Positions 1-12,804 of a stretch of 64,000 nucleotides of DNA are shown one piece after another. The notes beneath the pieces were generated by a model. That model searched no databases and was not told the DNA's origin. It worked only from the letters and a program-made list of their open reading frames with translations. The stretch comes from Nomia melanderi. Lineage: Eukaryota > Arthropoda > Insecta > Hymenoptera > Halictidae. The position numbers were made by a program, and so were the translations under genes. Where the stretch lies: the NCBI RefSeq assembly GCF_051020985.1, contig NW_027475141.1, forward strand, positions 1,240,001-1,304,000, in the 5' to 3' direction. The stretch's first letter is position 1, and each line of letters begins with the position of its first letter.

Positions 1-54
1 ATCGCGTTATCTGTAATAGAACCCGAGATATCGCCAGATATATATTGGATTTTT

Positions 55-94
55 ACATGACATTGGGTGACAGATACCGAAAATCTGTAATTTT
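55..94 (+). repeat. Class B cassette, isolated at left edge
   Basis: ACATGACATTGGGTGACAG followed by ATACCGAAAATCTGTAA marks a class B unit. With 755-794 it is one of only two B cassettes in the first 21 kb. Confidence 0.85.
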
Positions 95-754
95 CTCGGC
101 CCCTGGTGGTCCGATGTCGTTCCTGCTGCACAGATACATGCGCAAGGGCCTCCTACGGACAATGCACTTTGGTTTATTGCGCTATCTGCAATAGCACCCG
201 AGATACCACCAGATATATATTGGATTTTTCCCTGACCCTGACAGTCCGGCCCCATGAGACGGTGGTTTTCTCGGCCCCTGATGGTCCGAGGTCGTTCCCG
301 CTGGACAGATTCATGCGCCAGGGCCTCCTACAGACAATGCACTTTGATTTATTGCGCTATCTGCAATAGCACCCGAGATACCACCAGATATATATTGGAT
401 TTTTCCCTGACCCTGAGTGTCCGGCCCCATGAGACGGTGGTTTTCTCGGCCCCTGGTAGTCCGAGGTCGTTCCCGCTACACACATGCATGCGCCAGGGCC
501 TCCTGCAGATAATTCACTTTGGCATATTGCGCTATCTCTAATAGCACCCGAGATATCACCAGATATATATTGGATTTTCCCCTGACCCTGACAGTCCGGC
601 CCCATGAGACGGTGGTTTTCTCGGCCCCTGGTAGTCCGAGGTCGTTCCCGCTACACACATGCATGTGCCAGGGCCTCCTGCAGATAATTCACTTTGGCAT
701 ATTGCGCTATCTGTAATAGCACCCGAGATATCACCAGATATAGGCTGGATTTTT

Positions 755-794
755 ACATGACCTTGGGTGACGGATTCCGAATATGTGTAATTTT
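755..794 (+). repeat. Class B cassette, variant with GATTCCGAAT
   Basis: A B cassette in which the middle reads GATTCCGAATATGTGTAA. The GATTCCGAAT sub-variant is shared with 21387-21426, 23833-23872 and 26631-26670 but not with the right half, which uses GATACCGAAAAT. The left-hand B units are therefore a separate sub-lineage. Confidence 0.85.
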
Positions 795-1229
795 CTCGGC
801 CCCTGGTGGTCCGAGGTCGTTCCCTCTACACACATGCATGCGCCAGGGCCTCCTGCAGATAATTCACTTTGGTTTATTGCGCTATCTCGAATAGCACCCG
901 TGATATCACCAGATATATATTGGATTTTCCCCTGACCCTGAGTGTCCGGCCCCATGAGACGGTGGTTTTCTCGGCCCCTGGTGGTCCGAGGTCGTTCCCC
1001 TGGCCAGATTCATGCGCCAGGGCCTCCTACAGACAATGCACTTTGACTTATCGCGCTATCTGTAATAGCACCCGAGATATCACCAGATATATATTTGATT
1101 TTTCCCTGACCCTGAGTGTCCGGCCCCATGAGGCGGTGGTTTTCTCGGCCCTCTGGTGGTCCGAGGTCGTTCCCGCTGCACAGATGCATGCGCCAGGTCC
1201 TCCTGCAGATAATTCACTTTGGTTTATAG

Positions 1230-1609
1230 CGCTATCTCTAATAGCACCCGAGATATCACCAGATATATATTGGATTTTCCCCTGACCCTGAGTGTCCAGC
1301 GCCATGAGACGCTGGTTTTCTCGGCCCCTGGTGGTCCGAGATCGCTCCCGCTGCACAGATTCATGCGCCAGGGCCTCCTACAGACAATGCACTTTGATTT
1401 ATTGCGCTATCTGCAATAGCACCCGAGATATCACCAGATATATATTGGATTTTTCCCTGTCCCTGCCAGTCCGGCCCCATGAGACGGCGATTTTCTCGGC
1501 CCCTGGTAGTCCAAGGTCGTTCCCGCTGCACAGATTCATGCGCGAGGGCCTCCTGCAGACAATGCACTTTGATTTATTGCGATATCTCTAATAGCGCCCG
1601 AGATATCAC
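1230..1609 (+). repeat. 380-bp block duplicated 875 bp downstream (to 2105-2484)
   Basis: The block covers two units with distinctive variants: CCAGCGCCATGAGACG in the first, CCTGTCCCTGCCAGTCC and GGTAGTCCAAGG in the second, and a GCGATATCTC tail. Both copies carry the same set, and I noticed one mismatch near 1308. Upstream and beyond 1609/2484 the copies diverge (AGATATATATAGG against AGATATATATGGG). The offset is exactly five units. Confidence 0.85.
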
Positions 1610-1770
1610 CAGATATATATAGGATTTTTCCCTGACCCTGAGCGTCCGGCCCCATGAGACGGTGATTTTCTTGGCCCCTGGTGGTCCAAGGTCGTTCCCG
1701 CTGCACAGATTCATGCGCCAGGGCCTCCTACAGACAATGCACTTTGATTTATTGCGCTACCTGTAATAGC

Positions 1771-2360
1771 ACCCGAGATATCACCAGATATACATTGGAT
1801 TTTTCCCTGACCCTGAGCGTCCGGCCCCATGAGAGGGTAGTTTTCTCGGCCCCTGGTGGTCCGAGGTCGTTCCCGCTGCACAAATTCATGCGCTAGGGCC
1901 TTCTGCAGACAATGCACTTTGATTTATTGCGCTATCTCTAATAGCACCCGAGATATCACCAGATATATATTGGATTTTCCCCTGACACTGGGTGTCCTGC
2001 CCCATGAGACGGTGGTTTTCTCGGCCCCTGGTGGTCCGACATCGTTCCCGCTGCACAGATTCATGCGACAGGGCCTCCTGCAGATAATTCACTATGGTTT
2101 ATTGCGCTATCTCTAATAGCACCCGAGATATCACCAGATATATATTGGATTTTCCCCTGACCCTGAGTGTCCAGCGCCATGAGACGGTGGTTTTCTCGGC
2201 CCCTGGTGGTCCGAGATCGCTCCCGCTGCACAGATTCATGCGCCAGGGCCTCCTACAGACAATGCACTTTGATTTATTGCGCTATCTGCAATAGCACCCG
2301 AGATATCACCAGATATATATTGGATTTTTCCCTGTCCCTGCCAGTCCGGCCCCATGAGAC
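1771..2360 (+). repeat. 590-bp block repeated at 3695-4284 (offset 1924 bp)
   Basis: Shared rare variants are GATATACATTGG, CCATGAGAGGGTAG, CATGCGCTAGGGCCTTC, the GGTCCGACATCG form, and the block of 2105-2360 itself. A few mismatches are visible (near 1878, 1990 and 2095). Because the block contains the second copy of the 875-bp duplication, the 1924-bp event post-dates the 875-bp event. Confidence 0.85.
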
Positions 2361-3694
2361 GGCGATTTTCTCGGCCCCTGGTAGTCCAAGGTCGTTCCCG
2401 CTGCACAGATTCATGCGCGAGGGCCTCCTGCAGACAATGCACTTTGATTTATTGCGATATCTCTAATAGCGCCCGAGATATCACTAGATATATATGGGAT
2501 TTCCCCTGACCCTGACAGTCCGGCCCCATGAGACGGTAGTTTTCTCGGCCCCTGGTGGTCCGCGGTCGATCCCGCTGCACAGATTCATGCGCCAGGGCCT
2601 CCTACAGACAATGCAATTTGATTCATTGCGCTAGCTGTAATAGCACCCGAGATATCACCAGATATATATTAGATTTTCCCCTGACCCTGAGTGTCCGGCC
2701 CCATGAGACGGTTGTTTTCTCGGCCCCTGGTGGTCCGAGGTCGTTCCCGCTGCACAGATTCATGCGCCAGGGCCGCCTGCAGATAATTCACTTTGGTTTA
2801 GTGCGCTATCTGTAAGGGCACCCGAGATATCACCAGATATATATTGAATTTTTCCCCGACCCTGAGTGTCCGGCCCCATGTATCGGTGGTTTTCTGGGCC
2901 CCTGGTATTCCGAGGTCGATCCCGCTGCACAGATTCATGCGACAGGGCCTCCTACAGACAATGCCCTTTGATTTATTGCGCTATCTGTAATAGCACCCGA
3001 GATATCACCAGATATATATTGGATTTTTCCCTGACCCTGAGTGTCCGACCCCATGAGACGGTGGTTTTCTCGGCCCCTGGTGGTCCGCGGTCGATCCCGC
3101 TGCACAGATTCATGCGCCAGGGCCTCCTACAGACAATGCAATTTGATTCATTGCGCTATCTGGAATAGCACCCGAGATATCACCAGATATATATTGGATT
3201 TTTCCCTGACCCTGAGTGTCCGACCCCATGAGACGGTGGTTTTCTCGGCCCCTGGTGGTCCGAGGTCGTTCTCGCTGCACAGATTTATGCGCCAGGGCCG
3301 CCTGCAGATAATTCACTTTTGTTTAGTGCGCTATCTGTAACAGCACCCTAGATATCCCCAGATATATATTGAATTTTTCCCCGACCCTGAGTGTCCGGCC
3401 CCATGTGTCGGTGGTTTTCTCGGCCCCTGGTATTCCGAGGTCGATCCCGCTGCACAGATTCATGCGCCAGGCACTCCTACAGAAAATGCAGTTTGATTTA
3501 TTATGCTATCTGTAATAGCACCCGAGATATCACTAGATATATATTGGATTTTCCCCTGACCCTAATTGTCCGGCCCCACGAGACGGTAGTTTTCTCGGCC
3601 CCTGGTGGTCCGAGGTCGATCCGGCTGCACAGATTCATGCGCCAGGGCCTCCTACAGACAATGCACTTTGATTTATTGCGCTATCTGCAATAGC

Positions 3695-4284
3695 ACCCGA
3701 GATATCACCAGATATACATTGGATTTTTCCCTGACCCTGAGCGTCCGGCCCCATGAGAGGGTAGTTTTCTCGGCCCCTGGTGGTCCGAGGTCGTTCCCGC
3801 TGCAGAAATTCATGCGCTAGGGCCTTCTGCAGACAATGCACTTTGATTTATTGCGCTATCTCTAATAGCACCCGAGATATCACCAGATATATATTGGATT
3901 TTCCCCTGACACTGAGTGTCCTGCCCCATGAGACGGTGGTTTTCTCGGCCCCTGGTGGTCCGACATCGTTCCCGCTGCACAGATTCATGCGACAGGGCCT
4001 CCTGCAGATAATTCACTTTGGTTTATTGCGCTATCTCTAATAGCACCCGAGATATCACCAGATATATATTGGATTTTCCCCTGACCCTGAGTGTCCAGCG
4101 CCATGAGACGGTGGTTTTCTCGGCCCCTGGTGGTCCGAGATCGCTCCCGCTGCACAGATTCATGCGCCAGGGCCTCCTACAGACAATGCACTTTGATTTA
4201 TTGCGCTATCTGCAATAGCACCCGAGATATCACCAGATATATATTGGATTTTTCCCTGTCCCTGCCAGTCCGGCCCCATGAGAC
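3695..4284 (+). repeat. Second copy of the 1771-2360 block
   Basis: The match to 1771-2360 ends at the base after CATGAGAC (4284). Here the unit switches to TGTGGTTTTC where the first copy has GGCGATTTTC, an in-register junction in the middle of a monomer. The sequence right of the junction continues as a copy of 2580 onward (see 4330-4835), so this is a direct join between two older pieces. Confidence 0.85.
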
Positions 4285-4329
4285 TGTGGTTTTCTCGGCC
4301 CCTGGTGGTCCGAGGTCGTTCCCGCTGCA

Positions 4330-4835
4330 CAGATTCATGCGCCAGGGCCTCCTACAGACAATGCAATTTGATTCATTGCGCTATCTGTAATAGCACCAGA
4401 GATATCACCAGATATATATTAGATTTTCCCCTGACCCTGAGTGTCCGGCCCCATGAGACGGTTGTTTTCTCGGCCCCTGGTGGTCCGAGGTCGTTCCCGC
4501 TGCACAGATTCATGCGCCAGGGCCGCCTGCAGATAATTCACTTTGGTTTAGTGCGCTATCTGTAAGGGCACCCGAGATATCACCAGATATATATTGAATT
4601 TTTCCCCGACCCTGAGTGTCCGGCCCCATGTATCGGTGGTTTTCTGGGCCCCTGGTATTCCGAGGTCGATCCCGCTGCACAGATTCATGCGACAGGGCCT
4701 CCTACAGACAATGCCCTTTGATTTATTGCGCTATCTGTAATAGCACCCGAGATATCACCAGATATATATTGGATTTTTCCCTGACCCTGAGTGTCCGACC
4801 CCATGAGACGGTGGTTTTCTCGGCCCCTGGTGGTC
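4330..4835 (+). repeat. 506-bp block copied from 2580-3085 (offset 1750 bp)
   Basis: Shared markers are CAATTTGATTCATTGC, ATATTAGATTTTCC, GTGCGCTATCTGTAAGGGC and the CATGTATCGGTGG unit with TTTTCTGGGCC. The two copies separate after TGGTC at 3085/4835. The offset is exactly ten units. Confidence 0.85.
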
Positions 4836-5166
4836 GGAGGTCGTTCTCGCTGCACAGATTTATGCACCAGGGCCGCCTGCAGATAATTCACTTTGGTTTA
4901 GTGCGCTATCTGTAACAGCACCCGAGATATCCCCAGATATATATTGAATTTTTCCCCGACCCTGAGTGTCCGGCCCCATGTGTCGGTGGTTTTCTCGGTC
5001 CCTGGTATTCCGAGGTCGATCCCGCTGCACAGATTCATGCGCCAGGGCCTCCTACAGAAAATGCAGTTTGATTTATTGCGCTATCTGTAATAGCACCCGA
5101 GATATCACTAGATATATATGGGATTTCCCCTGACCCTGACAGTCCGGCCCCATGAGACGGTAGTTT

Positions 5167-5677
5167 TCTCGGCCCCTGGTGGTCCGCGGTCGATCCCGCT
5201 GCACAGATTCATGCGCCAGGGCCTCCTACAGACAATGCAATTTGATTCATTGCGCTATCTGGAATAGCACCCGAGATATCACCAGATATATATTGGATTT
5301 TTCCCTGACCCTGAGTGTCCGACCCCATGAGACGGTGGTTTTCTCGGCCCCTGGTGGTCCGAGGTCGTTCTCGCTGCACAGATTTATGCGCCAGGGCCGC
5401 CTGCAGATAATTCACTTTTGTTTAGTGCGCTATCTGTAACAGCACCCTAGATATCCCCAGATATATATTGAATTTTTCCCCGACCCTGAGTGTCCGGCCC
5501 CATGTGTCGGTGGTTTTCTCGGCCCCTGGTATTCCGAGGTCGATCCCGCTGCACAGATTCATGCGCCAGGGCCTCCTACAGAAAATGCAGTTTGATTTAT
5601 TATGCTATCTGTAATAGCACCCGAGATATCACTAGATATATATTGGATTTTCCCCTGACCCTAATTGTCCGGCCCCA
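5167..5677 (+). repeat. 511-bp block copied from 3068-3578 (offset 2099 bp)
   Basis: Shared markers are GGTCCGCGGTCGATCC, CTATCTGGAATAGC, CACCCTAGATATCCCC, TATTATGCTATC and CCCTAATTGTCC. One visible difference is CAGGCACTCC at 3470-3480 against CAGGGCCTCC. The copies separate at CCACGAGACGG against CCATGTTTCGG. Confidence 0.82.
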
Positions 5678-6890
5678 TGTTTCGGTGGTTTTCTCGGCCC
5701 CTGGTATTCCGAGGTCGATCCCGCTGCACAGATTCATGCGCCAGGGCCGCCTGCAGATAATTCACTTTGGTTTAGTGCGCTATCTGTAAGGGCACCCGAG
5801 ATATCACCCGATATATATTGAATTTTTCCCCGACCCTGAGTGTCCGGCCCCATGTATCGGTGGTTTTCTGGGCCCCTGGTATTCCGAGGTCGATCCCGCT
5901 GCACAGATTCATGCGACAGGGCCTCCTACAGACAATGCCCTTTGATTTATTGCGCTATCTGTAATAGCACCCGAGATATCACCAGATATATATTGGATTT
6001 TTCCCTGACCCTGAGTGTCCGACCCCATGAGACGGTGGTTTTCTCGGCCCCTGGTGGTCGGAGGTCGTTCTCGCTGCACAGATTTATGCACCAGGGCCTC
6101 CTACAGACAATACACTTTGATTTATTGCGCTATCTGTAATAGCACCCGAGATATCACCACATATATATTGGATATTTCCCTGACCCTGAGTGTCCGGCCC
6201 CATGAGACGGTGGTTTTCTCGGCCCCTGGTGGTCGGAGGTCGTTCTCGCTGCACAGATTTATGCACCAGGGCCGCCTGCAGATAATTCACTTTGGTTTAG
6301 TGCGCTATCTGTAACAGCACCCGAGATATCCCCAGATATATATCGAATTTTTCCCCGACCCTGAGTGTCCGGCCCCATGTGTCGGTGGTTTTCTCGGTCC
6401 CTGGTGGTCCGAGGTCGATCCCGCTGCACAGATTCATGCGCCAGGGCCTCCTACAGACAATGCACTTTGATTTATTGCATTATCTGTAATAGCACCCGAG
6501 ATATCACCAGATATATATTGGACTTTTCCCTGACCCTGACAGTTCGGCCCCATGAGACGGTGATTTTCTCGGCCCCTGGTGGTCCGAGGTCGTTCCCGCT
6601 GCACAGATTCTTGCGCCACGGCCTCCTACAGACAATGCACTTTGATTTATTGCGCTATCTGGAATAGCACCCGAGATATCACCAGGTATATATTGGATTT
6701 TTCCCTGACCCTGAGTGTCCGACCACATGAGACGGTGGTTTTCTCGGCCCCTGGTGGTACGAGGTCGTTCCCGCTGCACAGATTCATGCGCCAGGGCCTC
6801 CTACAGAAAATGCAGTTTGATTTATTGCGCTATCTGTAATAGCACCCGAGATATCACTAGATATATATGGGATTTCCCCTGACCCTGACA

Positions 6891-9163
6891 GTCCGGCCCC
6901 ATGAGACGGTAGTTTCCTCGGCCCCTGGTGGTCCGCGGTCGATCCCGCTGCACAGATTCATGCGCCAGGGCCTCCTACAGACAATGCACTTTGATTCATT
7001 GCGCTATCTGCAATAGCACCCGAGATATCACCAGATATATATTGGATTTTCCCCTGACCCTGATTTTCCGGCCCCATGTGTCGGTGGTTTTGTCGGCCAC
7101 TGGTGGTCCGAGGTCGATCCCCCTGCACAGATTCATGCGCCAGGGCCTCCTACAGAAAATGCAGTTTGATTTATTGCGCTATCTGTAATAGCACCCAGAA
7201 TATCACTAGATATATATTGGATTTCCCCTGACCCTGACAGTCCGGCCCCATGAGACGGTAGTTTTCTCGGCCCCTGGTGGTCCGAGGTCGATCCGGCTGC
7301 ACAGATTCATGCGCCAGGGCCTCCTGCAGACAATGCACTTTGGTTTATTATGCTATCTCTAATGGCACCCTTGATATCACCAGATATATATTGGATTTTT
7401 CCCTGACCCAGACAGTCCGGCCCCATGAGACGGTGATTTTCTCTGCCACTGGTGGTCCGAGGTCGATCCCGCTGCACAGATTCATGCGCCAGGGCCTCCT
7501 ACAGACAATGCACTTTGATTTATTGCGCTACCTGTAATACCACCCGAGATATCACCAGATATATATTGGATTTTTCCCTGACCCTGAGTGTCCGACCCCA
7601 TGAGACGGTGGTTTTCTCGGCCCCTGGTGGTCCGAGGTCGTTCTCGCTGCACAGATTTATGCGCCAGGGCCGCCTGCAGATAATTCACTTTTGTTTAGTG
7701 CGCTATCTGTAACAGCACCCTAGATATCCCCAGATATATATTCAATTTTTCCCCGACCCTGAGTGTCCGGCCCCATGTGTCGGTGGTTTTCTCGGCCCCT
7801 GGTGGTCCGAGGTCGATCCCGCTGCACAGATTCATGCGCCAGGGACTCCTACAGAAAATGCAGTTTGATTTATTGCGCTATCTGTAATAGAACCCGAGAT
7901 ATCACTAGATATATATTGGATTTCCACTGACCCTGACAGTCCGGCCCCACGAGACGGTAGTTTTCTCGGCCCCTGGTGGTCCGAGGTCGATCCCGCTGCA
8001 CAGATTCATGCGCCAGGGCCGCCTGCAGATAATTCACTTTGGTTTAGTGCGCTATCTGTAAGGGCACCCGAGATATCACCAGATATATATTGAATTTTTC
8101 TCCGACCCTGAGTGTCCGGCCCCATGTATCGGTGGTTTTCTCGGCCCCTGGTATTCCGAGGTCGATCCCGCTGCACAGATTCATGCGACAGGGCCTCCTA
8201 CAGACAATGCCCTATGATTTATTGCGCTATCTGTAATAGCACCCGAGATATCACCAGATATATATTGGATTTTTCCCTGACCCTGAGTGTCCGACCCCAT
8301 GAGACGGTAGTTTTCTCGGCCCCTGGTGGTCCGAGGTCGTTCTCGCTGCACAGATTTATGCGCCAGGGCTGCCTGCAGATAATTCACTTTGGTTTAGTGC
8401 GCTATCTGTAACAGCACCCGAGATATCCCCAGATATATATCGAATTTTTCCCCGACCCTGAGTGTCCGGCCCCATGTGTCGGTGGTTTTCTCGGTCCCTG
8501 GTGGTCCGAGGTCGATCCCGCTGCACAGATTCATGCGCCAGGGCCGCCTGCAGATAATTCACTTTGGTTTAGTGCGCTATCTGTAAGGGCACCCGAGATA
8601 TCACCCGATATATATTGAATTTTTCCCCGACCCTGAGTGTCCGGCCCCATGTATCGGTGGTTTTCTGGGCCCCTGGTGGTCCGAGGTCGATCCCGCTGCA
8701 CAGATTCATGCGACAGGGCCTCCTACAGACAATGCCGTTTGATTTATTGCGCTATCTGTAATAGCACCCGAGATATCACCAGATATATATTGGATTTTTC
8801 CCTGACCCTGAGTGTCCGACCCCATGAGACGGTGGTTTTCTCGGCCCCTGGTGGTCGGAGGTCGTTCTCGCTGCACAGATTTATGCACCAGGGCCGCCTG
8901 CAGATAATTCACTTTGGTTTAGTGCGCTATCTGTAACAGCACCCGAGATATCCCCAGATATATATTGAATTTTTCCCCGACCCTGAGTGTCCGGCCCCAT
9001 GTGTCGGTGGTTTTCTCGGCCCCTGGTATTCCGAGGTCGATCCCGCTGCACAGATTCATGCGCCAGGGCCTCCTACAGACAATACACTTTGATTTATTGC
9101 GCTATCTGTAATAGCACCCGAGATATCACCTCATATATATTGGATATTTCCCTGACCCTGAGT
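6891..9163 (+). repeat. 13-unit higher-order repeat, copy 1 (2273 bp)
   Basis: The block begins at GTCCGGCCCC, where it becomes matched to the segment 2273 bp downstream, and holds 13 monomers (2275 minus two 1-bp deletions). Diagnostic units include CCTGATTTTCCGG, the TTCTCTGCCACTGG unit, CTAATGGCACCCTTGATATC, TACCTGTAATACCACC, GATTTCCACTGACC and the GGGCTGCCTGCAG unit. In the parts I compared base by base the only differences from copy 2 were at 6916 and 9131. The two copies are therefore very recent or actively homogenised. Confidence 0.92.
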
Positions 9164-11436
9164 GTCCGGCCCCATGAGACGGTAGTTTTCTCGGCCCCTG
9201 GTGGTCCGCGGTCGATCCCGCTGCACAGATTCATGCGCCAGGGCCTCCTACAGACAATGCACTTTGATTCATTGCGCTATCTGCAATAGCACCCGAGATA
9301 TCACCAGATATATATTGGATTTTCCCCTGACCCTGATTTTCCGGCCCCATGTGTCGGTGGTTTTGTCGGCCACTGGTGGTCCGAGGTCGATCCCCCTGCA
9401 CAGATTCATGCGCCAGGGCCTCCTACAGAAAATGCAGTTTGATTTATTGCGCTATCTGTAATAGCACCCAGAATATCACTAGATATATATTGGATTTCCC
9501 CTGACCCTGACAGTCCGGCCCCATGAGACGGTAGTTTTCTCGGCCCCTGGTGGTCCGAGGTCGATCCGGCTGCACAGATTCATGCGCCAGGGCCTCCTGC
9601 AGACAATGCACTTTGGTTTATTATGCTATCTCTAATGGCACCCTTGATATCACCAGATATATATTGGATTTTTCCCTGACCCAGACAGTCCGGCCCCATG
9701 AGACGGTGATTTTCTCTGCCACTGGTGGTCCGAGGTCGATCCCGCTGCACAGATTCATGCGCCAGGGCCTCCTACAGACAATGCACTTTGATTTATTGCG
9801 CTACCTGTAATACCACCCGAGATATCACCAGATATATATTGGATTTTTCCCTGACCCTGAGTGTCCGACCCCATGAGACGGTGGTTTTCTCGGCCCCTGG
9901 TGGTCCGAGGTCGTTCTCGCTGCACAGATTTATGCGCCAGGGCCGCCTGCAGATAATTCACTTTTGTTTAGTGCGCTATCTGTAACAGCACCCTAGATAT
10001 CCCCAGATATATATTCAATTTTTCCCCGACCCTGAGTGTCCGGCCCCATGTGTCGGTGGTTTTCTCGGCCCCTGGTGGTCCGAGGTCGATCCCGCTGCAC
10101 AGATTCATGCGCCAGGGACTCCTACAGAAAATGCAGTTTGATTTATTGCGCTATCTGTAATAGAACCCGAGATATCACTAGATATATATTGGATTTCCAC
10201 TGACCCTGACAGTCCGGCCCCACGAGACGGTAGTTTTCTCGGCCCCTGGTGGTCCGAGGTCGATCCCGCTGCACAGATTCATGCGCCAGGGCCGCCTGCA
10301 GATAATTCACTTTGGTTTAGTGCGCTATCTGTAAGGGCACCCGAGATATCACCAGATATATATTGAATTTTTCTCCGACCCTGAGTGTCCGGCCCCATGT
10401 ATCGGTGGTTTTCTCGGCCCCTGGTATTCCGAGGTCGATCCCGCTGCACAGATTCATGCGACAGGGCCTCCTACAGACAATGCCCTATGATTTATTGCGC
10501 TATCTGTAATAGCACCCGAGATATCACCAGATATATATTGGATTTTTCCCTGACCCTGAGTGTCCGACCCCATGAGACGGTAGTTTTCTCGGCCCCTGGT
10601 GGTCCGAGGTCGTTCTCGCTGCACAGATTTATGCGCCAGGGCTGCCTGCAGATAATTCACTTTGGTTTAGTGCGCTATCTGTAACAGCACCCGAGATATC
10701 CCCAGATATATATCGAATTTTTCCCCGACCCTGAGTGTCCGGCCCCATGTGTCGGTGGTTTTCTCGGTCCCTGGTGGTCCGAGGTCGATCCCGCTGCACA
10801 GATTCATGCGCCAGGGCCGCCTGCAGATAATTCACTTTGGTTTAGTGCGCTATCTGTAAGGGCACCCGAGATATCACCCGATATATATTGAATTTTTCCC
10901 CGACCCTGAGTGTCCGGCCCCATGTATCGGTGGTTTTCTGGGCCCCTGGTGGTCCGAGGTCGATCCCGCTGCACAGATTCATGCGACAGGGCCTCCTACA
11001 GACAATGCCGTTTGATTTATTGCGCTATCTGTAATAGCACCCGAGATATCACCAGATATATATTGGATTTTTCCCTGACCCTGAGTGTCCGACCCCATGA
11101 GACGGTGGTTTTCTCGGCCCCTGGTGGTCGGAGGTCGTTCTCGCTGCACAGATTTATGCACCAGGGCCGCCTGCAGATAATTCACTTTGGTTTAGTGCGC
11201 TATCTGTAACAGCACCCGAGATATCCCCAGATATATATTGAATTTTTCCCCGACCCTGAGTGTCCGGCCCCATGTGTCGGTGGTTTTCTCGGCCCCTGGT
11301 ATTCCGAGGTCGATCCCGCTGCACAGATTCATGCGCCAGGGCCTCCTACAGACAATACACTTTGATTTATTGCGCTATCTGTAATAGCACCCGAGATATC
11401 ACCACATATATATTGGATATTTCCCTGACCCTGAGT
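9164..11436 (+). repeat. 13-unit higher-order repeat, copy 2 (2273 bp)
   Basis: Immediately adjacent to copy 1 and in the same order. The final unit reads CACCACATATATATTGG where copy 1 has CACCTCATATATATTGG. The identical order of 13 distinguishable monomers, rather than simple similarity, is what makes this a higher-order repeat. Confidence 0.92.
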
Positions 11437-11936
11437 GTCCGGCCCCATGAGACGGTAGTTTTCTCGGCCCCTGGTGGTCCGCGGTCGATCCCGCTGCACA
11501 GATTCATGCGCCAGGGCCTCCTACAGACAATGCACTTTGATTCATTGCGCTATCTGCAATAGCACCCGAGATATCACCAGATATATATTGGATTTTTCCC
11601 TGACCCTGATTTTCCGGCCCCATGAGACGGTGATTTTCTCTGCCACTGGTGGTCCGAGGTCGATCCCGCTGCACAGATTCATGCGCCAGGGCCTCCTACA
11701 GACAATGCACTTTGATTTATTGCGCTACCTGTAATACCACCCGAGATATCACCAGATATATATTGGATTTTTCCCTGACCCTGAGTGTCCGACCCCATGA
11801 GACGGTGGTTTTCTCGGCCCCTGGTGGTCCGAGGTCGTTCTCGCTGCACAGATTTATGCGCCAGGGCCGCCTGCAGATAATTCACTTTTGTTTAGTGCGC
11901 TATCTGTAACAGCACCCTAGATATCCCCAGATATAT
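11437..11936 (+). repeat. 13-unit higher-order repeat, copy 3, truncated and internally shortened
   Basis: It follows copy 2 in register at a 2273-bp offset through 11624, with one T/C difference in the first part. Then it jumps to the unit two monomers further on, so that 11625 matches 9701 (offset 1924). The shared CCGGCCCCATG marks the junction, and 349 bp (two units) are absent. The match is lost near 11936, where TATTCAATTTTTC of the earlier copies becomes TATTGAATTTTTC and later units differ. The signature is an in-register two-unit loss by recombination between misaligned monomers. Confidence 0.85.
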
Positions 11937-12804
11937 ATTGAATTTTTCCCCGACCCTGAGTGTCCGGCCCCATGTGTCGGTGGTTTTCTCGGCCCCTGGT
12001 ATTCCGAGGTCGATCCCGCTGCACAGACTCATGCGCCAGGGCCTCCTACAGAAAATGCAGTTTGATTTATTGCGCTATCTGTAATAGCACCCGAGATATC
12101 ACCAGATATATATTGGATTTTTCCCTGACCCTGAGTGTCCGACTCCATGAGACGGTGGTTTTCTCGGCCCCATGTGGTCCGAGGTCGATCCCGCTGCACA
12201 GATTCATGCGCCAGGGCCGCCTGCAGATAATTCACTTTGGTTTAGTGCGCTATCTGTAAGGGCACCCGAGATATCACCAGATATATATTGAATTTTTCCC
12301 CGACCCTGAGTGTCCGGCCCCATGTATCGGTGGTTTTCTCGGCCCCTGGTATTCCGAGGTCGGTCCCGCTGCACAGATTCATGCGACAGTGCCTCCTACA
12401 GACAATGCCCTTTGATTTATTGCGCTATCTGTAATAGCACCCGAGATATCACCAGATATATATTGGATTTTTCCCTGACCCTGAGTGTCCGACCCCATGA
12501 GACGGTGGTTTTCTCGGCCCCTGGTGGTCCGAGGTCGTTCTCGCTGCACAGATTTATGCGCCAGGGCCGCCTGCAGATAATTCACTTTTGTTTAGTGCGC
12601 TATCTGTAACAGCACCCTAGATATCCCCAGATATATATTGAATTTTTCTCCGACCCTGAGCGTCCGGCCCCATGTGTCGGTGGTTTTCTCGGCCCCTGGT
12701 ATTCCGAGGTCGATCCCGCTGCACAGATTCATGCGCCAGGGCCTCCTACAGAAAATGCAGTTTGATTTATTGCGCTATCTGTAATAGCACCCGAGATATA
12801 ACTA

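Larger units (their letters stand above)
1..6890 (+). repeat. Left mosaic segment of class A monomers
   Basis: About 39 units, nearly all class A. There are two class B cassettes near the left edge (55-94 and 755-794) and none after. No long regular higher-order period is visible. Instead, patches of 0.4-0.6 kb recur at offsets of 875, 1924, 1750, 2099 and 1224 bp, which are 5, 11, 10, 12 and 7 units within one base. The units change from TCGTTCCCGCTGC types at the left to a mix with TCGATCCCGCTGC and CATGTATCGG or CATGTGTCGG types after about 2.5 kb. No other feature is present in this stretch. Confidence 0.85.

Noticed and set aside
869..1285. Open frame of 138 codons on the plus strand
   Set aside because: Results from a 1-bp loss near 998 (TTCCCCTGGCC for TTCCCGCTGGCC) in a satellite unit. 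It is the same repeat peptide in two frames.
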